Assembly: GCA_016490735.1 (NCBI GenBank)
Contig: JAEMWC010000347.1
Location: forward strand, 688,501-752,500
DNA: 64,000 nt
Direction: 5' to 3'
DNA from: Pachyseris speciosa
Lineage: Eukaryota; Cnidaria; Anthozoa; Scleractinia; Pachyseridae
Both the position numbers and the translations under genes were made by a program. The notes beneath the pieces were generated by a model that saw only the letters and a program-made list of their open reading frames with translations, searched no databases and had not been told where the DNA came from. Positions 18,885 through 28,478 of the stretch are shown one piece after another (the first letter of the stretch is position 1; each line of letters begins with the position of its first letter).

Positions 18885-19434
18885 GTAAATTGATTTTGTC
18901 TCCAATCAGTGATAATATTTTTCGCCAATATTGTTCATAATCATTTAATGTTTTTTTAGATTTAGTGATTATAATATCACCTCCAATTTCCAATTTCAAC
19001 ATATTGAATATTTTTTTCAATATAAAATCAATATTCACTATTCTTTTCCGATTTTCATTCAATTGTGGTAATGCATTTTCTATCTCTTCAAAAATCTCAA
19101 TTATTTTATCTTTATTCCTCAAAGTCAATTGTCTTCCATTTCTGCTACAGTGAATATCAATTTTATTATTTAAATAATACTTCCGATAAGAGACTGATTT
19201 ACGTCTTATTTTAAACTTATTTTTATGAAAATCGACATACTCAACAAAATTTAGATAGCCTTGAACTATACCACAGTTCTTACAAACAATTACTTCATCA
19301 TTGATAAATTCTTGTTTATCACAACACGGTTCTTCTTTCTTAACAACGTGTTTTCCTATTTTCTGATCACAAAATGGGCATTCAATATATCCCTCTTCAA
19401 TAAGTTCTTCATGTATAATTTCATTACAATACAT
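18871..19434 (-). CDS. VLTF3-like zinc-ribbon transcription factor
   Basis: The start at 19434 is chosen because the upstream extension to 19515 looks like non-coding AT-rich sequence. Four Cys pairs form zinc sites: CPFCDQKIGKH, CCDKQ and CKNCGIVQGYL. Next come RRKSVSYRKYYL and a helical C-terminal part (ENRKRIVNIDFILKKIFNML, YEQYWRKILSLIGD) resembling poxvirus late transcription factor 3 and its relatives in large DNA viruses. It would activate late genes. Upstream it shares TATAATATTATA with the AT-hook gene. It overlaps the 3' end of the membrane gene by 14 bases, tail to tail. Confidence 0.75.
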   Translation of the reverse strand: MYCNEIIHEELIEEGYIECPFCDQKIGKHVVKKEEPCCDKQEFINDEVIVCKNCGIVQGYLNFVEYVDFHKNKFKIRRKSVSYRKYYLNNKIDIHCSRNGRQLTLRNKDKIIEIFEEIENALPQLNENRKRIVNIDFILKKIFNMLKLEIGGDIIITKSKKTLNDYEQYWRKILSLIGDKINLLIQR

Positions 19435-19515
19435 GTATAATATTATATGAGATATTATTTTTATCTTTATCTTTAAGACATTCTTGCTATTTTTGAAAAA
19501 GTTTGCTGGTTTCAA

Positions 19516-19621
19516 ACACTATATTATTTGAAAAATGTGCTCGTATTTCCAAGGTCTTGAAACAACAGCTATAGGGGTTTCCCTGTTTTTCCAAGAATGT
19601 CACGCATAGGGGTCAAACGCA
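19516..19621. other. Short non-coding stretch before the right terminal repeat
   Basis: About 100 bases without a gene. Nothing recognisable is present. Confidence 0.5.
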
Positions 19622-19778
19622 TTTTAAAAAATATATAGATTTTCATAAAATGGTTAACTATAGAATGAGTATGATTTTATGGTGTTATAGGGTTAATTCC
19701 ATCAAATGGTGAGTAGTATAGACTTGGGTTGGTTTGAGATCAAAATTTTTGATCTGGAACCCCAAGTACTATACTACT
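19622..19778 (-). repeat. Right terminal inverted repeat of Polinton A
   Basis: It is the reverse complement of 1924-2080 with a few differences and the same terminal palindrome. The exact duplication TCACAC follows at 19779-19784, after which BEL integrase coding resumes. Confidence 0.93.
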
Positions 19779-19784
19779 TCACAC

Positions 19785-20645
19785 TGCTCAATTTGCTCCG
19801 GGTCTTCCTCCGGTACCAAATTTGGCTGTCCAAACAGCATTGTCGCAGGCGTTAACAGCGGCATTTGGATGTCGTCTTCTACGTAGCCTACGTGGCCTGT
19901 TGTTTAACGCTGTCTCGATGTCCAAGATGACGCTCTCCAGCTTATCCCACTGGAGGTTTCCATTACCAATGGACTTGTACAGTGCTTGTTTCATGAGACC
20001 GACCATTCTCTCAAATTGCCCGCCCCACCATGGGGCTCGGCTGAGGTTGAATTTCCATTCAACGTGGTGCCTTGCCAACCAGTTGTTAATTTTCTCCTCG
20101 TTTCTCACTTTCATGAGCCATTTTGCCGCTGCAATGAACGTTTTACCGTTGTCCGAAAATATCTTCGCTGGTCAACCACGTCTGGCTATGAAACGCTTCA
20201 AACTTCGCAAGAACTCGTCTGTACTTAAGGTTGGCAGCAGTTCCAGATAGATCGCCCGTGTAAGGCTGCACGTGTATAGCAACACGTAGGCTTTCTGTTC
20301 CTGTTTCGTCTTCGTTAAGTATTTGATAAGGCCAGCGAAATCTACTCCGACTACCTTGAAAGGCAAAGAACCCTCGGTTCTTTCCTTGGGCAAATTTCCA
20401 GGTGGCGGACGAGGGATGGGTGTGGCCTGGAACTTCTTACATCTGAAGCAGCTTCTTATGGTTCGCTTTGCCAGACGTCTCAGACGAGGTATCCAGTAAT
20501 TCTGCCTCACTGCAGCCATAGTCTGACCCACTCCCCCATGCTGTGTCTCCTCATGAGCCTGCATTACGAGCTTCTCACTGAACACGTCTTCATCGTGAAG
20601 GTAGATCGGGTAGTCGCCCTTTATCCGTCCTTTGCATTCATACAA
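19785..20645 (-). pseudogene. BEL/Pao integrase zinc-binding domain and catalytic core
   Basis: The His2-Cys2 zinc domain is visible (HEETQHGGVGQTMAAVRQNY, then CFRCKKFQ). The first catalytic Asp is in VGVDFAGL, the second in the shifted segment near 20140 (FSDNGKTF), and Glu in GGQFERMVGLMK. A TGA near 20173 splits the frame. The 3' end is cut by Polinton A and continues at 1499-1923. Confidence 0.9.
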
Positions 20646-20648
20646 CCC

Positions 20649-21592
20649 TCATTCGTTGGCCTGCAGGTTAAGTTCCACTTTGTCCGTGTCGAACTTCCTA
20701 GCGATTTGGCCTCTGTCTTGGACTCTTCGTATCCAGGATTCGATTACAGCACTGGTCTCTTCAGTCTTGAGAGGGCCAATCGTTCGTTTAGGGCGTCGTT
20801 GTCTGCAATTCTCGCCGAATCTAAATATCGACGCAGTGATCCTGATCGCCCTCCAGTAGTTACACTTTCGCATCACTTGATCTAGCTCGTCCTCTGCTTT
20901 ACGGGCAACTGCTAACACGTCTTTGATAGCTTTTGCTTCTGCTCTTGTCTCTGCAGTTGGGCTGGTTATGATGGGCTTTGGCCATTTGTCTGGATGTGGC
21001 AGCAAAGGTGGACCTTTCAACCACAGGCTGGTAGCTCCGTTCACTAGACCACCTCTGCTTCCCAGGTCTGCGGGGTATTCTTCTGAAGTCACATGCCTCC
21101 ACTTAATGAAGGACTTCTCCTAGATCTTGCGCACGCGATTCTGGACAAACTGTCGGTATTCACCACTCCCACTGATCCAATGTAGCGCCACGGTACTGTC
21201 TAACCAACTGTACACCCCTCTGATAGGGAAACCCTGCATTGCTTCCATTACGTTTTGCAGTAGATTCGTCGACATGTGACCGGCTACCAACTCTAATCGA
21301 GGTTTGTGAGCCCCTTTTTGGCGAGCCTTGACTTTGCAGAGATCAATCCCTGATTTGGGCCTGATTCTTGGAGTACAACTGCATACACCGCCGTGGACAC
21401 ACCGTTCTGGCTTGCGTCTCCGAATGCGTGCAGGTCTATCGCTTCTATTGGCTCTTGGAACTTGACCAGACTTCGTGGCACTCGCAGGCTCTCTTTAATA
21501 GTCTTCTCCCATTCCTTCCAAGACCTCCGAAGATCACTGGGTAGTTCCTGGTCCCATGGGAACTTCATGTCACAAGCCTGCCGGTACAACAT
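20649..21592 (-). pseudogene. BEL/Pao RNase H / Pao-peptidase-like region
   Basis: Pieces read in different frames. MKFPWDQELPSDLRRSWKEW and IDLHAFGDASQNGVSTAVYA (21592-21293) mark the RNase H-like Pao domain. TSEEYPADLGSRGG (21092 onward) is the linker before integrase found in BEL/Pao. Frame changes near 21290 and 21120 and a missing stretch in between show decay. Confidence 0.85.
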
Positions 21593-21672
21593 CTTGCTGA
21601 CCAGGGTTGTCGGAGAAGCTAGCCCGAGGGGGTCATAGATCTTTGCTGCAGTAGCTAGGATTCCTCACTTTG

Positions 21673-22852
21673 TCACTCTCTCAGCTGTCGTCTCAGGGAA
21701 CCGTACTTCGAGAGTGTCACTCTCCTTGTTCCAAGGCAGCCCCAGCGGCTTGGTTCCACCTTCTCTCGCTTCCTCCAGTTGTTCCTTGGCGTAGCTTTGT
21801 TCTCCTCCTCTGCTATGGGTACTTCACTCTCAAGTTCTGGTACGTTTGAATGCCACTTGTGCAATTCAAACTTTGCTTCGCCAAAAATTGATTTTGCTGA
21901 CGCCTTTAAGTGCTGGGCTTTGGCAACTGTCTCGTCACCGGTAATAAGGTCGTCCACATAAAGGCCTCTTCTGATCTGATCGACCTCCTCCGGGTACTTT
22001 GTTTCGAGGCTTTGCAGGTGCTGATCAATCACACCACCCAGTAAGAACAGTGATATAGCCAGACCAAACAGTGCTCCTGTAAATCGCAACGTTTCTACCT
22101 CGTTTGAAGTGAGATCTTTCAACCAATGGAAACGCATCACATCTCGATCAGCTTCGCGGATACGTATTTGTAGAAAGGCCTGTTTTAGGTCACCAGCTAG
22201 CGCCACTGGGTGGAAACGGTTGCGCACAATAACGCTCCAGAGCTTGTTCTGTAAGGGTGGGCCTGATTCCAAACACTCGTTCAACGAAGGTGAGTTTCCG
22301 TTCGGTCTTGCAGAAGCGTCGTACACGATACGGAGTTTCGTACTCTCATCTGTGTCACGGACCACCGCCTTGTGCGGGAGATAAAATTCCTTCGCTAATG
22401 GTTTGTCTTGCACACGCTCTATGATCCCTTGTCCAAGCTGATCTTGGATGACCGAGTCGTATCTCTCCAACAAGTTTGGTTGTTTCTGAAGGCGTTTCAC
22501 GAGGCTCTCAAGTCTTCTTAAGTTCCCAGCTTCAGTATTGGCTAATGGTGGGTGATTTGCCTTCCATAAAAGGCCAGTCTCGTACCATCCTTCTTGAGTT
22601 CTCCCAAGCTGTTCCTTGAATTCCTTGTAAACGTTCTGCTGATCACCTGTAGGATGGTCTTCCAGTCCGAGAACGTCCAGCCTGCAGAGATTCTCATAAT
22701 CAACAACTGACGTCTGTGTTAGCAGCATGTTGGTTAGGTCCACATCCTTTCCGGGCGATATGATAGTCCACCCCAGATGTGTAAGCTCGGCTATTGGCTC
22801 GCCAGGTGTACCGATCTTGGGTAAGGTCCGGGTCTTTAGCTGGGCGTACTCA
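21673..22852 (-). pseudogene. BEL/Pao reverse transcriptase
   Basis: The frame from 22743 has KEFYLPHKAVVRDTDESTK, LRIVYDASARPNGNSPSLN, FLQIRIREADRDVMRFHWL and the catalytic box GLYVDDLITGDET. This is the Pao/BEL version of YxDD. The segment 22852-22744 continues in frame with gag-protease after a frameshift near 22850. The 3' end runs out of frame near 21680. Confidence 0.92.
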
Positions 22853-23647
22853 CTAGTTAGCCCCCAATATAAGGTGCACGGGTAGCTGCGCTTTCTTATC
22901 GTTGTCCGCCATCTGGACGTCTTGTAAATGGCTGTAATGTGTTACCAGGCTTTCGTACTTGGGATTTTCGATTGAAAGTAAGACTCCTCGATCTACCTTT
23001 GTGACTTCAATATTCAGAGTGAAGTCTCCCGCTGTGTTCCGGATAGTGAGATTGTGCACCTCTATCTCCTGTCTTGTAGCTTTCATCATCATCTGGATGC
23101 GCCTGAACTCTTTACGTACTGCACGCTTGCGTAATCGGTCAAGCAATGCCGCTGAGGCGTACACGCTTCCCGCCCCAGTGTACAACAACGCGCGGCATTT
23201 GATGCCCTCTACTTCGAGAACAACGACCGGATAGACAACTGATCTTTTCTCGGTTGCTACGAGCATTTGCTCCCTCGGCTTATCGCATATTGACGTGTGA
23301 TGTCTTTTGTTGCAGACTTGGCAAGTTATCGTGCATCGACATTGTGCGGCTTTGTGGTTAGCGCCAGTGCAATTGTAACACAACTGTTTTTTGGCTAAAT
23401 ATTCCCTCCGACCCGAAACAGAGATAACCTTATCACAATTTGACGACTTGTGGGTTCCGCTATCGCAGTAAACACATGGCTTTGGCATGGCGTGATTTGC
23501 GCCTGTTTGCTTCGCTTGGAAACTTCTACTTTTGTTAACAGGTCTTACAGATGACAGCTGGAATTTCTCGGTGACTCTCTCTTCATTTTGGATGGATTTC
23601 TTTCCGTCCATTTTCGCAGCGCCTCGACAAGTTGAGGGAATTTCCAA
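22853..23647 (-). pseudogene. BEL/Pao zinc knuckles and aspartic protease, active-site Asp lost
   Basis: Three CCHC/CCHC-like knuckles appear: CVYCDSGTHKSSNC, CYNCTGANHKAAQC and CQVCNKRHHTSIC. They are followed by a retropepsin segment CRALLYTGAGSVYAS in which the catalytic Asp of the family DTG motif is Tyr. The segment ends VHLILGAN before a stop. The protein should bind RNA but not cleave the polyprotein. Confidence 0.9.
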
Positions 23648-25030
23648 TCTCGCCAGTCATCATCGGTTCGGACTAAATCTCCCCGAATGCCCTCTAGTTT
23701 GTCTAGGGTTAGTCTAACATACCCAGTGACCTCTCTGAGCTTACCCATCATTTCTAAAGCTTGCACGCTTTGAAGTAATTTCTCATAGAATTCGCTGATC
23801 TTATTTGGGTTGCTTCCGTGAAGCGTGGGTAGAGATATGATGTTTGTTACATAAGCATTAATTATCTCGCTCTCTTTGCCATGCTTTGTCTGGAGTATGT
23901 TCTTTGCTCTTTCATATCCCTCGGTTGAGAATGGTAGCCCGTCTGTTGTTGACCTGACCTTCGGATCTACTAACTTTTTTAGGTAGGAAAACTTTGTTAC
24001 TGGGGGAACCTCAGATGAATCGATTTCTGCTCCGAATTGACGCCAGAATCTCGGCCAGTCGGCGTGCGTTCCCTTGAATTTTGTTATGACAAATTTTGGT
24101 AACTTGGCACTGATTGCGGTAGATTCTTTTGATTGAAGTTTCCGCCCCTCCTCTATTTTCTTTTCGTAATTTACTTTTTGTTCTAACTTCAGTTTCTCGA
24201 ACTTCATTTCTTCTTCGAAGCTTTCCTCCCTCAATTTAGCTGCTCATATTTGTTCTTGTTCTTTGATCCTTTGTGTTTCTATGTCCCTCGCGTTTTTGCT
24301 AGCTAGACTTAAATCAACAATGGCCTTTTCATACACAGCCACCCTCTCTTCGAGTTGTGTGCTCCATTCAGGGGCACCCAATGGGCCAAATCAACCAAAA
24401 GCTGTAGAAAGGCATTTTCAAGTACCTTATGGTGTTTGAAGTCTGTTTAAAGCGATATTTCATAAGCTAGAAGAAGTTCATCTGTTCGGATCCCCTAGTT
24501 GAAATTTTAATTGCCCGAAAATGTTAGGGAACAAAATCTTCCTTTTAGAAAATGCAAGCTGAAATGAGCTTTCCACGAACTTTCTAGGGAACTATTTTCT
24601 TTCCGAAAATGCTAGCTGACGTTTTTGACTGCCAAAACAGCAATTACGACCTTTCCGAAAACCTCAGGGGCTATAATTTCCCAATGTCGAATCTTTTAGG
24701 CCACGTTTTAGTTACGAAAATTAGAGTGCACTCTTCAATCGACGCCGAAAGCGCAAGGCGAATTACCCTCCACCGAACAGATGTCTACCGAAATTTGTCG
24801 TTGGGTGCCCCTGTCCATTGTCTGATTGCTTCTACATCATCTCCCTGTTCAAACTTAATTTCTTGTGCTTTTACCTTCAGTTCGTGGATTTCTTCGACCT
24901 TTCTTTCCAAGGTCTTTCGCTTTCTCTTCAGGGGCGTTAGGTCCCCAGCTTCGGCCGCTTCGTGCCCTTGCTCACATATGAACCCCAACAGCTTTAGCTT
25001 CGCTTCAGTCGCTTTCTCGATGCTCTCCAT
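23545..25030 (-). pseudogene. BEL/Pao Gag N-terminal and capsid region, split by a MITE
   Basis: The 5' piece (25030 to about 24820) is a charged coiled coil (KRKRKTLERKVEEIHELKVK). The 3' piece (24368-23545) has the DUF1759-type capsid section: LPKFVITKFKGTHADWPRFW, QTKHGKESEIINAYV and LEGIRGDLVRTDDDW. Removing the MITE and one copy of its 6-bp duplication restores the frame between the two pieces. An extra TAG lies near 24242. Confidence 0.88.
24369..24813 (+). mobile_element. 445-bp MITE inside the BEL gag
   Basis: Ends are CAGGGGCACCCAA and TTGGGTGCCCCTG, a perfect 13-bp inverted repeat. The 6-bp duplication TCCATT lies on both sides (24363-24368 and 24814-24819). There is no coding capacity. 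The interior has repeated GGGAAC and CCGAAAA motifs. It is a non-autonomous DNA transposon. CAGGGG ends are common in hAT elements but a 6-bp duplication is not, so the superfamily is left open. Confidence 0.88.
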
Positions 25031-25065
25031 CGTTGTTCTCTGAGTCCTGGGAGGGTCGCCATTTG

Positions 25066-25228
25066 TGTCGGGAATAAAAGCTGTTCGCCGACAACGTCAG
25101 GTAGATTGCACGTTCTCTCCGTCCGCATCGAGATCTGAAAAACTCTCGCACGCACACTGCCTTTTTCCCGATAGATCAGGATAATTAATGTCAAACAATG
25201 TCAAATAGAATGAAACCAATTTCCGACA
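25066..25228 (-). repeat. 5' LTR of the BEL/Pao element
   Basis: 163 bp, TGTCGG...CCGACA, colinear with 1197-1401 but without the extra about 40 bases of that copy. On the element strand it is followed by CAAATGGCGACCCTCCCAGG, a TGGCGACC-type primer-binding site. The 4-bp duplication TATG follows at 25229-25232. Confidence 0.9.
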
Positions 25229-25358
25229 TATGCATTGTATATAATTTGCAGTTTTTAATTTTTATCAATTTGATCAATTTTTTAGTACCCCCTCCCCCCC
25301 GGAGGGTAAATTCAGACGTGAACCTTCACCAGAGAAAGTAGTTTCTCTTGTTTTGTAG

Positions 25359-25504
25359 GTGTCCCATACACTGGGAGGATGCATCAGATACGTGTTCACT
25401 TGCAGTGGCTTGGTTATCCCATTATAGATGATCCCATATATAACGACTCATCGTGGGGCCCAACCAGAGGGCGAGGTGGAGTATCAGATGAACTGGTTCA
25501 CAAG
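25359..25504 (+). CDS. RPUSD2: RPUSD2-like pseudouridine synthase, internal exon
   Basis: The exon follows a pyrimidine-rich acceptor (TCTCTTGTTTTGTAG) and ends CACAAG before gtgcga. The reading frame gives [20 protein letters not shown], then [18 protein letters not shown]. This is the C-terminal part of the RluA-family catalytic domain, the (P)[13 protein letters not shown] motif, here with Met for Thr. The order of downstream exons and the WGPTRGRGG segment fit the eukaryotic RPUSD2 (RNA pseudouridylate synthase domain-containing 2) family, which modifies mRNA/tRNA uridines. Upstream exons, including the catalytic Asp, are not in the window. Confidence 0.87.
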
Positions 25505-26046
25505 GTGCGATTTTTGCATTGAGATATTACGTTGGACATTATAAAAGTTTGCTATTTCAACAGAAAGTGTGGAGCTTTGATAAGAATACAAAAAAGCATC
25601 CGTGTCAACGTCATAACAATGCGCTGTATCATTTCCAGGAAAGTTTACAAATAGTTACTTATGTTGTGTCGCTGTGTTGCACATTCATGATTTCACATTG
25701 AATTTCATGATTTTCTTCTTAAATTCCTCTCCCCGGCCCCTCCCCGTCAGGGTTTTTCAGGGATAATGAAACAAGCAGGGGAAAAATAATTTCAAATGGT
25801 ACATAACAGATTGAGAATCCCGACTGAGAATCCCCGTGACAGACGAATTCAGTTTCAGCGGGTTCTCCGGATTACAAGTCCATAGCACTAACCACCCCAC
25901 CACCGCTGTTTCCCTTTTTGTCCTATTTACATCCTGTACAAGAACCAAAATTTGATTAGTTGAAAGGTGTCCGTGTCATATTGTCACACTGTTTTGTGTC
26001 TTATAGTGACTGTTCTCTTCATCTTTGGTTTAATTTATGTCTTAAG

Positions 26047-26310
26047 GTCATATGTGACCTAGCAAAATCTACCACCACTGCAGACTGTGCTTTTCCTGCC
26101 AGTACAGAAAATGGTGCAGTTGTGCCTCATGCGATGAACTACAAAGCAGAAGATACGGCCGGACCATCAGTTGATAAAGCGGCAAACAGAAGCTCAGTTC
26201 AACCATGCAGTGAAAAGTCTTACGATCAAGACTGTACTGAATGCCATATAACACGGAGGGATCCCACCCCCAGTGAGCTCAACATGTGTCTTCATGCACT
26301 CTCCTACAAG
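26047..26310 (+). CDS. RPUSD2: RPUSD2-like gene, penultimate exon with GC-AG donor
   Basis: The acceptor TTATGTCTTAAG precedes VICDLAKSTTTADCAFPAST. The phase (0) fits the previous exon. The exon ends DCTECHITRRDPTPSELNMC and LHALSYK, the conserved CxxC and DPxPxEL-LHALxYK tail of RPUSD2. The next exon is also phase 0, so the boundary must be AAG|gcgagt, a GC donor with otherwise ideal flanks. The middle of the exon is low-conservation linker. Confidence 0.85.
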
Positions 26311-26909
26311 GCGAGTGCTCTTCCCTATAAATTTGCCCTGCGTTTTACATAGGAAAGGCTAAAAAAGACACGAAAACATTAACTGGAAAAATCTAGTCAT
26401 GTTATATTTCTTTCCATTGAAACTGGAATTTTCCATTCTTTTATAAAGGCCCGAATCTCTTTATTGATTACAATATATATGTAGTGTCCTAACTGGCAAT
26501 ATGTGAACACGATGTCGGGGAATTGGTTTGATCCAGGTTTGATGGGCGAATGGATGTATCGAGGGAGATTCTTCCTTACCTTATCGGGCCTGACCAAAGA
26601 AATTAGAAAACAAAAAGCGATATTCAAACAGATATCTGCATTGCAGTTGTAGCGCTTGCAAAAATCTAACCTTTCGTGAATGAATGAAAACAAAATACAG
26701 TGAAAACCTGCGAACAGTTTTGCAGGGTCATGAGAAAGAGGGCCCCTTATTCAAAGAACATGTACATGTCATTGAAAAGATAACAGTGTTCAGATAATTG
26801 TTGCCATAGTACCTTGTCTTATAGCCTACCGTACTTCTCGTACCACATATTAGGAATAGGACTTTTCTCCTACCTCGTATGAGTAAAAATGTTTCTGTCC
26901 ACTTTCTAG

Positions 26910-26987
26910 GGCCCCAACTGGGAGTTCAGAACAGGATTACCACCCTGGGCGGAACAGGACTGGACCCAGGAGGATACCAATACATAA
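26910..26987 (+). CDS. RPUSD2: RPUSD2-like gene, last exon with stop
   Basis: After CCACTTTCTAG the frame gives GPNWEFRTGLPPWAEQDW then a short acidic end and TAA at 26985-26987. This matches the terminal YKGP...PxWA-DW segment of RPUSD2 proteins. AATAAA at 26992-26997 overlaps the end of the gene, so the 3' untranslated region must be very short. Confidence 0.87.
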   Translation, partial: GPNWEFRTGLPPWAEQDWTQEDTNT

Positions 26988-26991
26988 TTGT

Positions 26992-26997
26992 AATAAA
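26992..26997 (+). promoter_or_regulatory. Polyadenylation signal AATAAA of the RPUSD2-like gene
   Basis: Canonical hexamer 5 bases after the stop codon. No better signal is nearby. Confidence 0.6.
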
Positions 26998-27296
26998 GTA
27001 TATCTAAACAGGAATTCTGGTTTGGTTGTTGATGAGTATATATGATTGACTAAATGTGTGCATTTGATGGTTTGTATGGTATGAGGACGGGGAAGGATGA
27101 ATGAAAACAAAAAGGATGGGCAGAGCAAGTGAGAGCGGCCTGCTAACCGGCTCCCCAGGGAAACCAGTTTGAAGGTTATAAACGTTTATTGAGATAGATA
27201 CGGATAAAAAGAAATCAAAGAAGAGCGGAACGACATTTGGAAAGACTAAGTTGATCAAGATTTCTAGAGAGTGTTGTACTCGTATGTTTGAGTCCA
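26998..27296. other. Intergenic, nothing recognised
   Basis: No coding frame, RNA or clear repeat seen on either strand. Confidence 0.5.
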
Positions 27297-27520
27297 GAGT
27301 CCAAACTTTTCATGTACTTAATTGAATGCATTAAGTTCGGCTCATGAAAATTATGGCGTCTGAATCGGGCCTTAGTCTCCATTTACGCCTCAGCCAGGCG
27401 AAAAGAACGCCTGAGCCGTTCCAAATTCAAATATTGATTCAGACACCGAACTTTTCATGTACTTCATTGAATGCATTAAGTTCGGCTCATGAAAATTACG
27501 GCGTCTGAATTACTTGTAAA
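27297..27520. repeat. Two direct copies of a 60-bp unit about 142 bp apart
   Basis: CTTTTCATGTACTT-AATTGAATGCATTAAGTTCGGCTCATGAAAATTA occurs at about 27307 and again at about 27449, with two or three differences. The unit has TTTTCATG and CATGAAAA at its ends, so each copy could fold back. Confidence 0.7.
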
Positions 27521-27714
27521 TGCTAAAGAAGAAACGAACACAGACAGACGAAATGTCAAAATTCTAGCCAAAAGCAAAGTTCGAAGTCGCACACTGAGAA
27601 CAGAAGATTGGCCCTGGACACGACGACGAAATCGTTGCCTTCAGTTTGGCTGAGAGGAATCGAATTCCTTTCGTACTCCCAGAAAAACTGGGTGGGGGTG
27701 TGCGGCCCGCTTCC

Positions 27715-28065
27715 TGAAACCCTTACCCTATTTCAGACCAAAATCTGCGATTTTCCCTACCCTATTTCAGACTTGACCAAAAATTCGATACCCTATTTCA
27801 GACCTATTTCACGTACACGGTTGGCGTAAACAATTAAAAGACAAAAAAGCAGGGCTTTTGTTGATGGTCTTTTCGCCTAGAGATGAGAAAGTACCTTCTA
27901 AAAGAACACCCAATTCAAGACAAGAGTGCACAAACCATACCTTATTTCAAACCAAAATGGTCAAAGTCGATGCCCTATTTCAGACCAAAACGGCTAAAAA
28001 ACCATACCCTTAGAGGTCGCACATACCTATATAGCCGATATAAGGGAATACCCCCCCCCCCGGGC
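27715..28065 (+). repeat. Minisatellite-like repeat of (TACCC)TATTTCAGACC
   Basis: CCCTATTTCAGAC(C) occurs at least five times between 27724 and 27990, ending in a run of C near 28053. It is related in opposite orientation to 850-1040. Non-coding. Confidence 0.6.
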
Positions 28066-28395
28066 GTTCAGTAAATAAACCTATTCGTCGGTAACGCCTT
28101 GTATAGCGCCTTTCCCCCCTTTCTTTCCTCCATAACTTCTTCGTGGGGCTTACTCGCTGCAACGACATTGAAAACGAGTGGACCTTCGAGCAATAAATCA
28201 TTTTCTCCAGGATTGCTAAAGTCCAAAAAATCCGAGACAGCATTTTCAACGTCTAAGTCTGAGCATCCTGGCTGCGAGTCTGACTTGTCCCATTGATGTG
28301 TTCACCTGGCACCGCCAGTACCAGGTAAATAAGGTCGTTTACCATTTACTACAAATTCCCGGAAATTCCGGTTTGGATGTAAATGGTAAACGTTC

Positions 28396-28478
28396 AACCT
28401 CGTTCCCAGGACCTTTTCCCTGGCTTGGGGTGGGGCGCCCTACTCCCAAGCCAGGGAAAAGGTCCTGGGAACGAGGTT
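28396..28478. repeat. Perfect foldback, 33-bp arms
   Basis: AACCTCGTTCCCAGGACC and onward pairs with the reverse complement ending GGTCCTGGGAACGAGGTT around a 16-base loop. It sits between two GGTAAACG copies. It is probably a short MITE. The protein-like frame it creates on the - strand is an artefact. Confidence 0.8.

Larger units (their letters stand above)
1924..19778. mobile_element. Polinton A (Maverick/adintovirus-like element), 17.9 kb
   Basis: The element begins AGTAGTATAG and ends CTATACTACT, has inverted terminal repeats of about 155 bp, and is flanked by an exact 6-bp duplication. Between the ends lie the hallmark Polinton genes: protein-primed PolB, retroviral-type integrase, adenain-like protease, FtsK/A32-type ATPase, and major and minor jelly-roll capsid proteins. 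Accessory genes (PLA2 domain, tail-fibre-like protein, VLTF3-like factor, membrane protein) are also present. Base composition is AT-rich and unlike Polinton B. Most genes are intact in length but carry one or a few frameshifts or stops, so insertion was moderately old. Confidence 0.95.
1197..25228 (-). mobile_element. BEL/Pao LTR retrotransposon interrupted by Polinton A and a MITE
   Basis: Two LTRs beginning TGTCGG and ending CCGACA bound the element, and the 4-bp duplication TATG lies outside both (1193-1196 and 25229-25232). Coding order on the - strand is gag with three zinc knuckles, aspartic protease, reverse transcriptase, RNase H/Pao region, and integrase with a C-terminal DUF5641-type domain, as in BEL/Pao. 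Subtracting Polinton A and the MITE with their target duplications leaves about 5.7 kb, a normal size for the family. Stops, frameshifts and a lost protease aspartate show it is dead. It lies antisense to the RPUSD2-like gene just downstream, presumably in an intron. Confidence 0.93.

Noticed and set aside
19822..20250. + strand frames opposite the BEL integrase
   Set aside because: The - strand matches integrase; the + strand frames show no homology.
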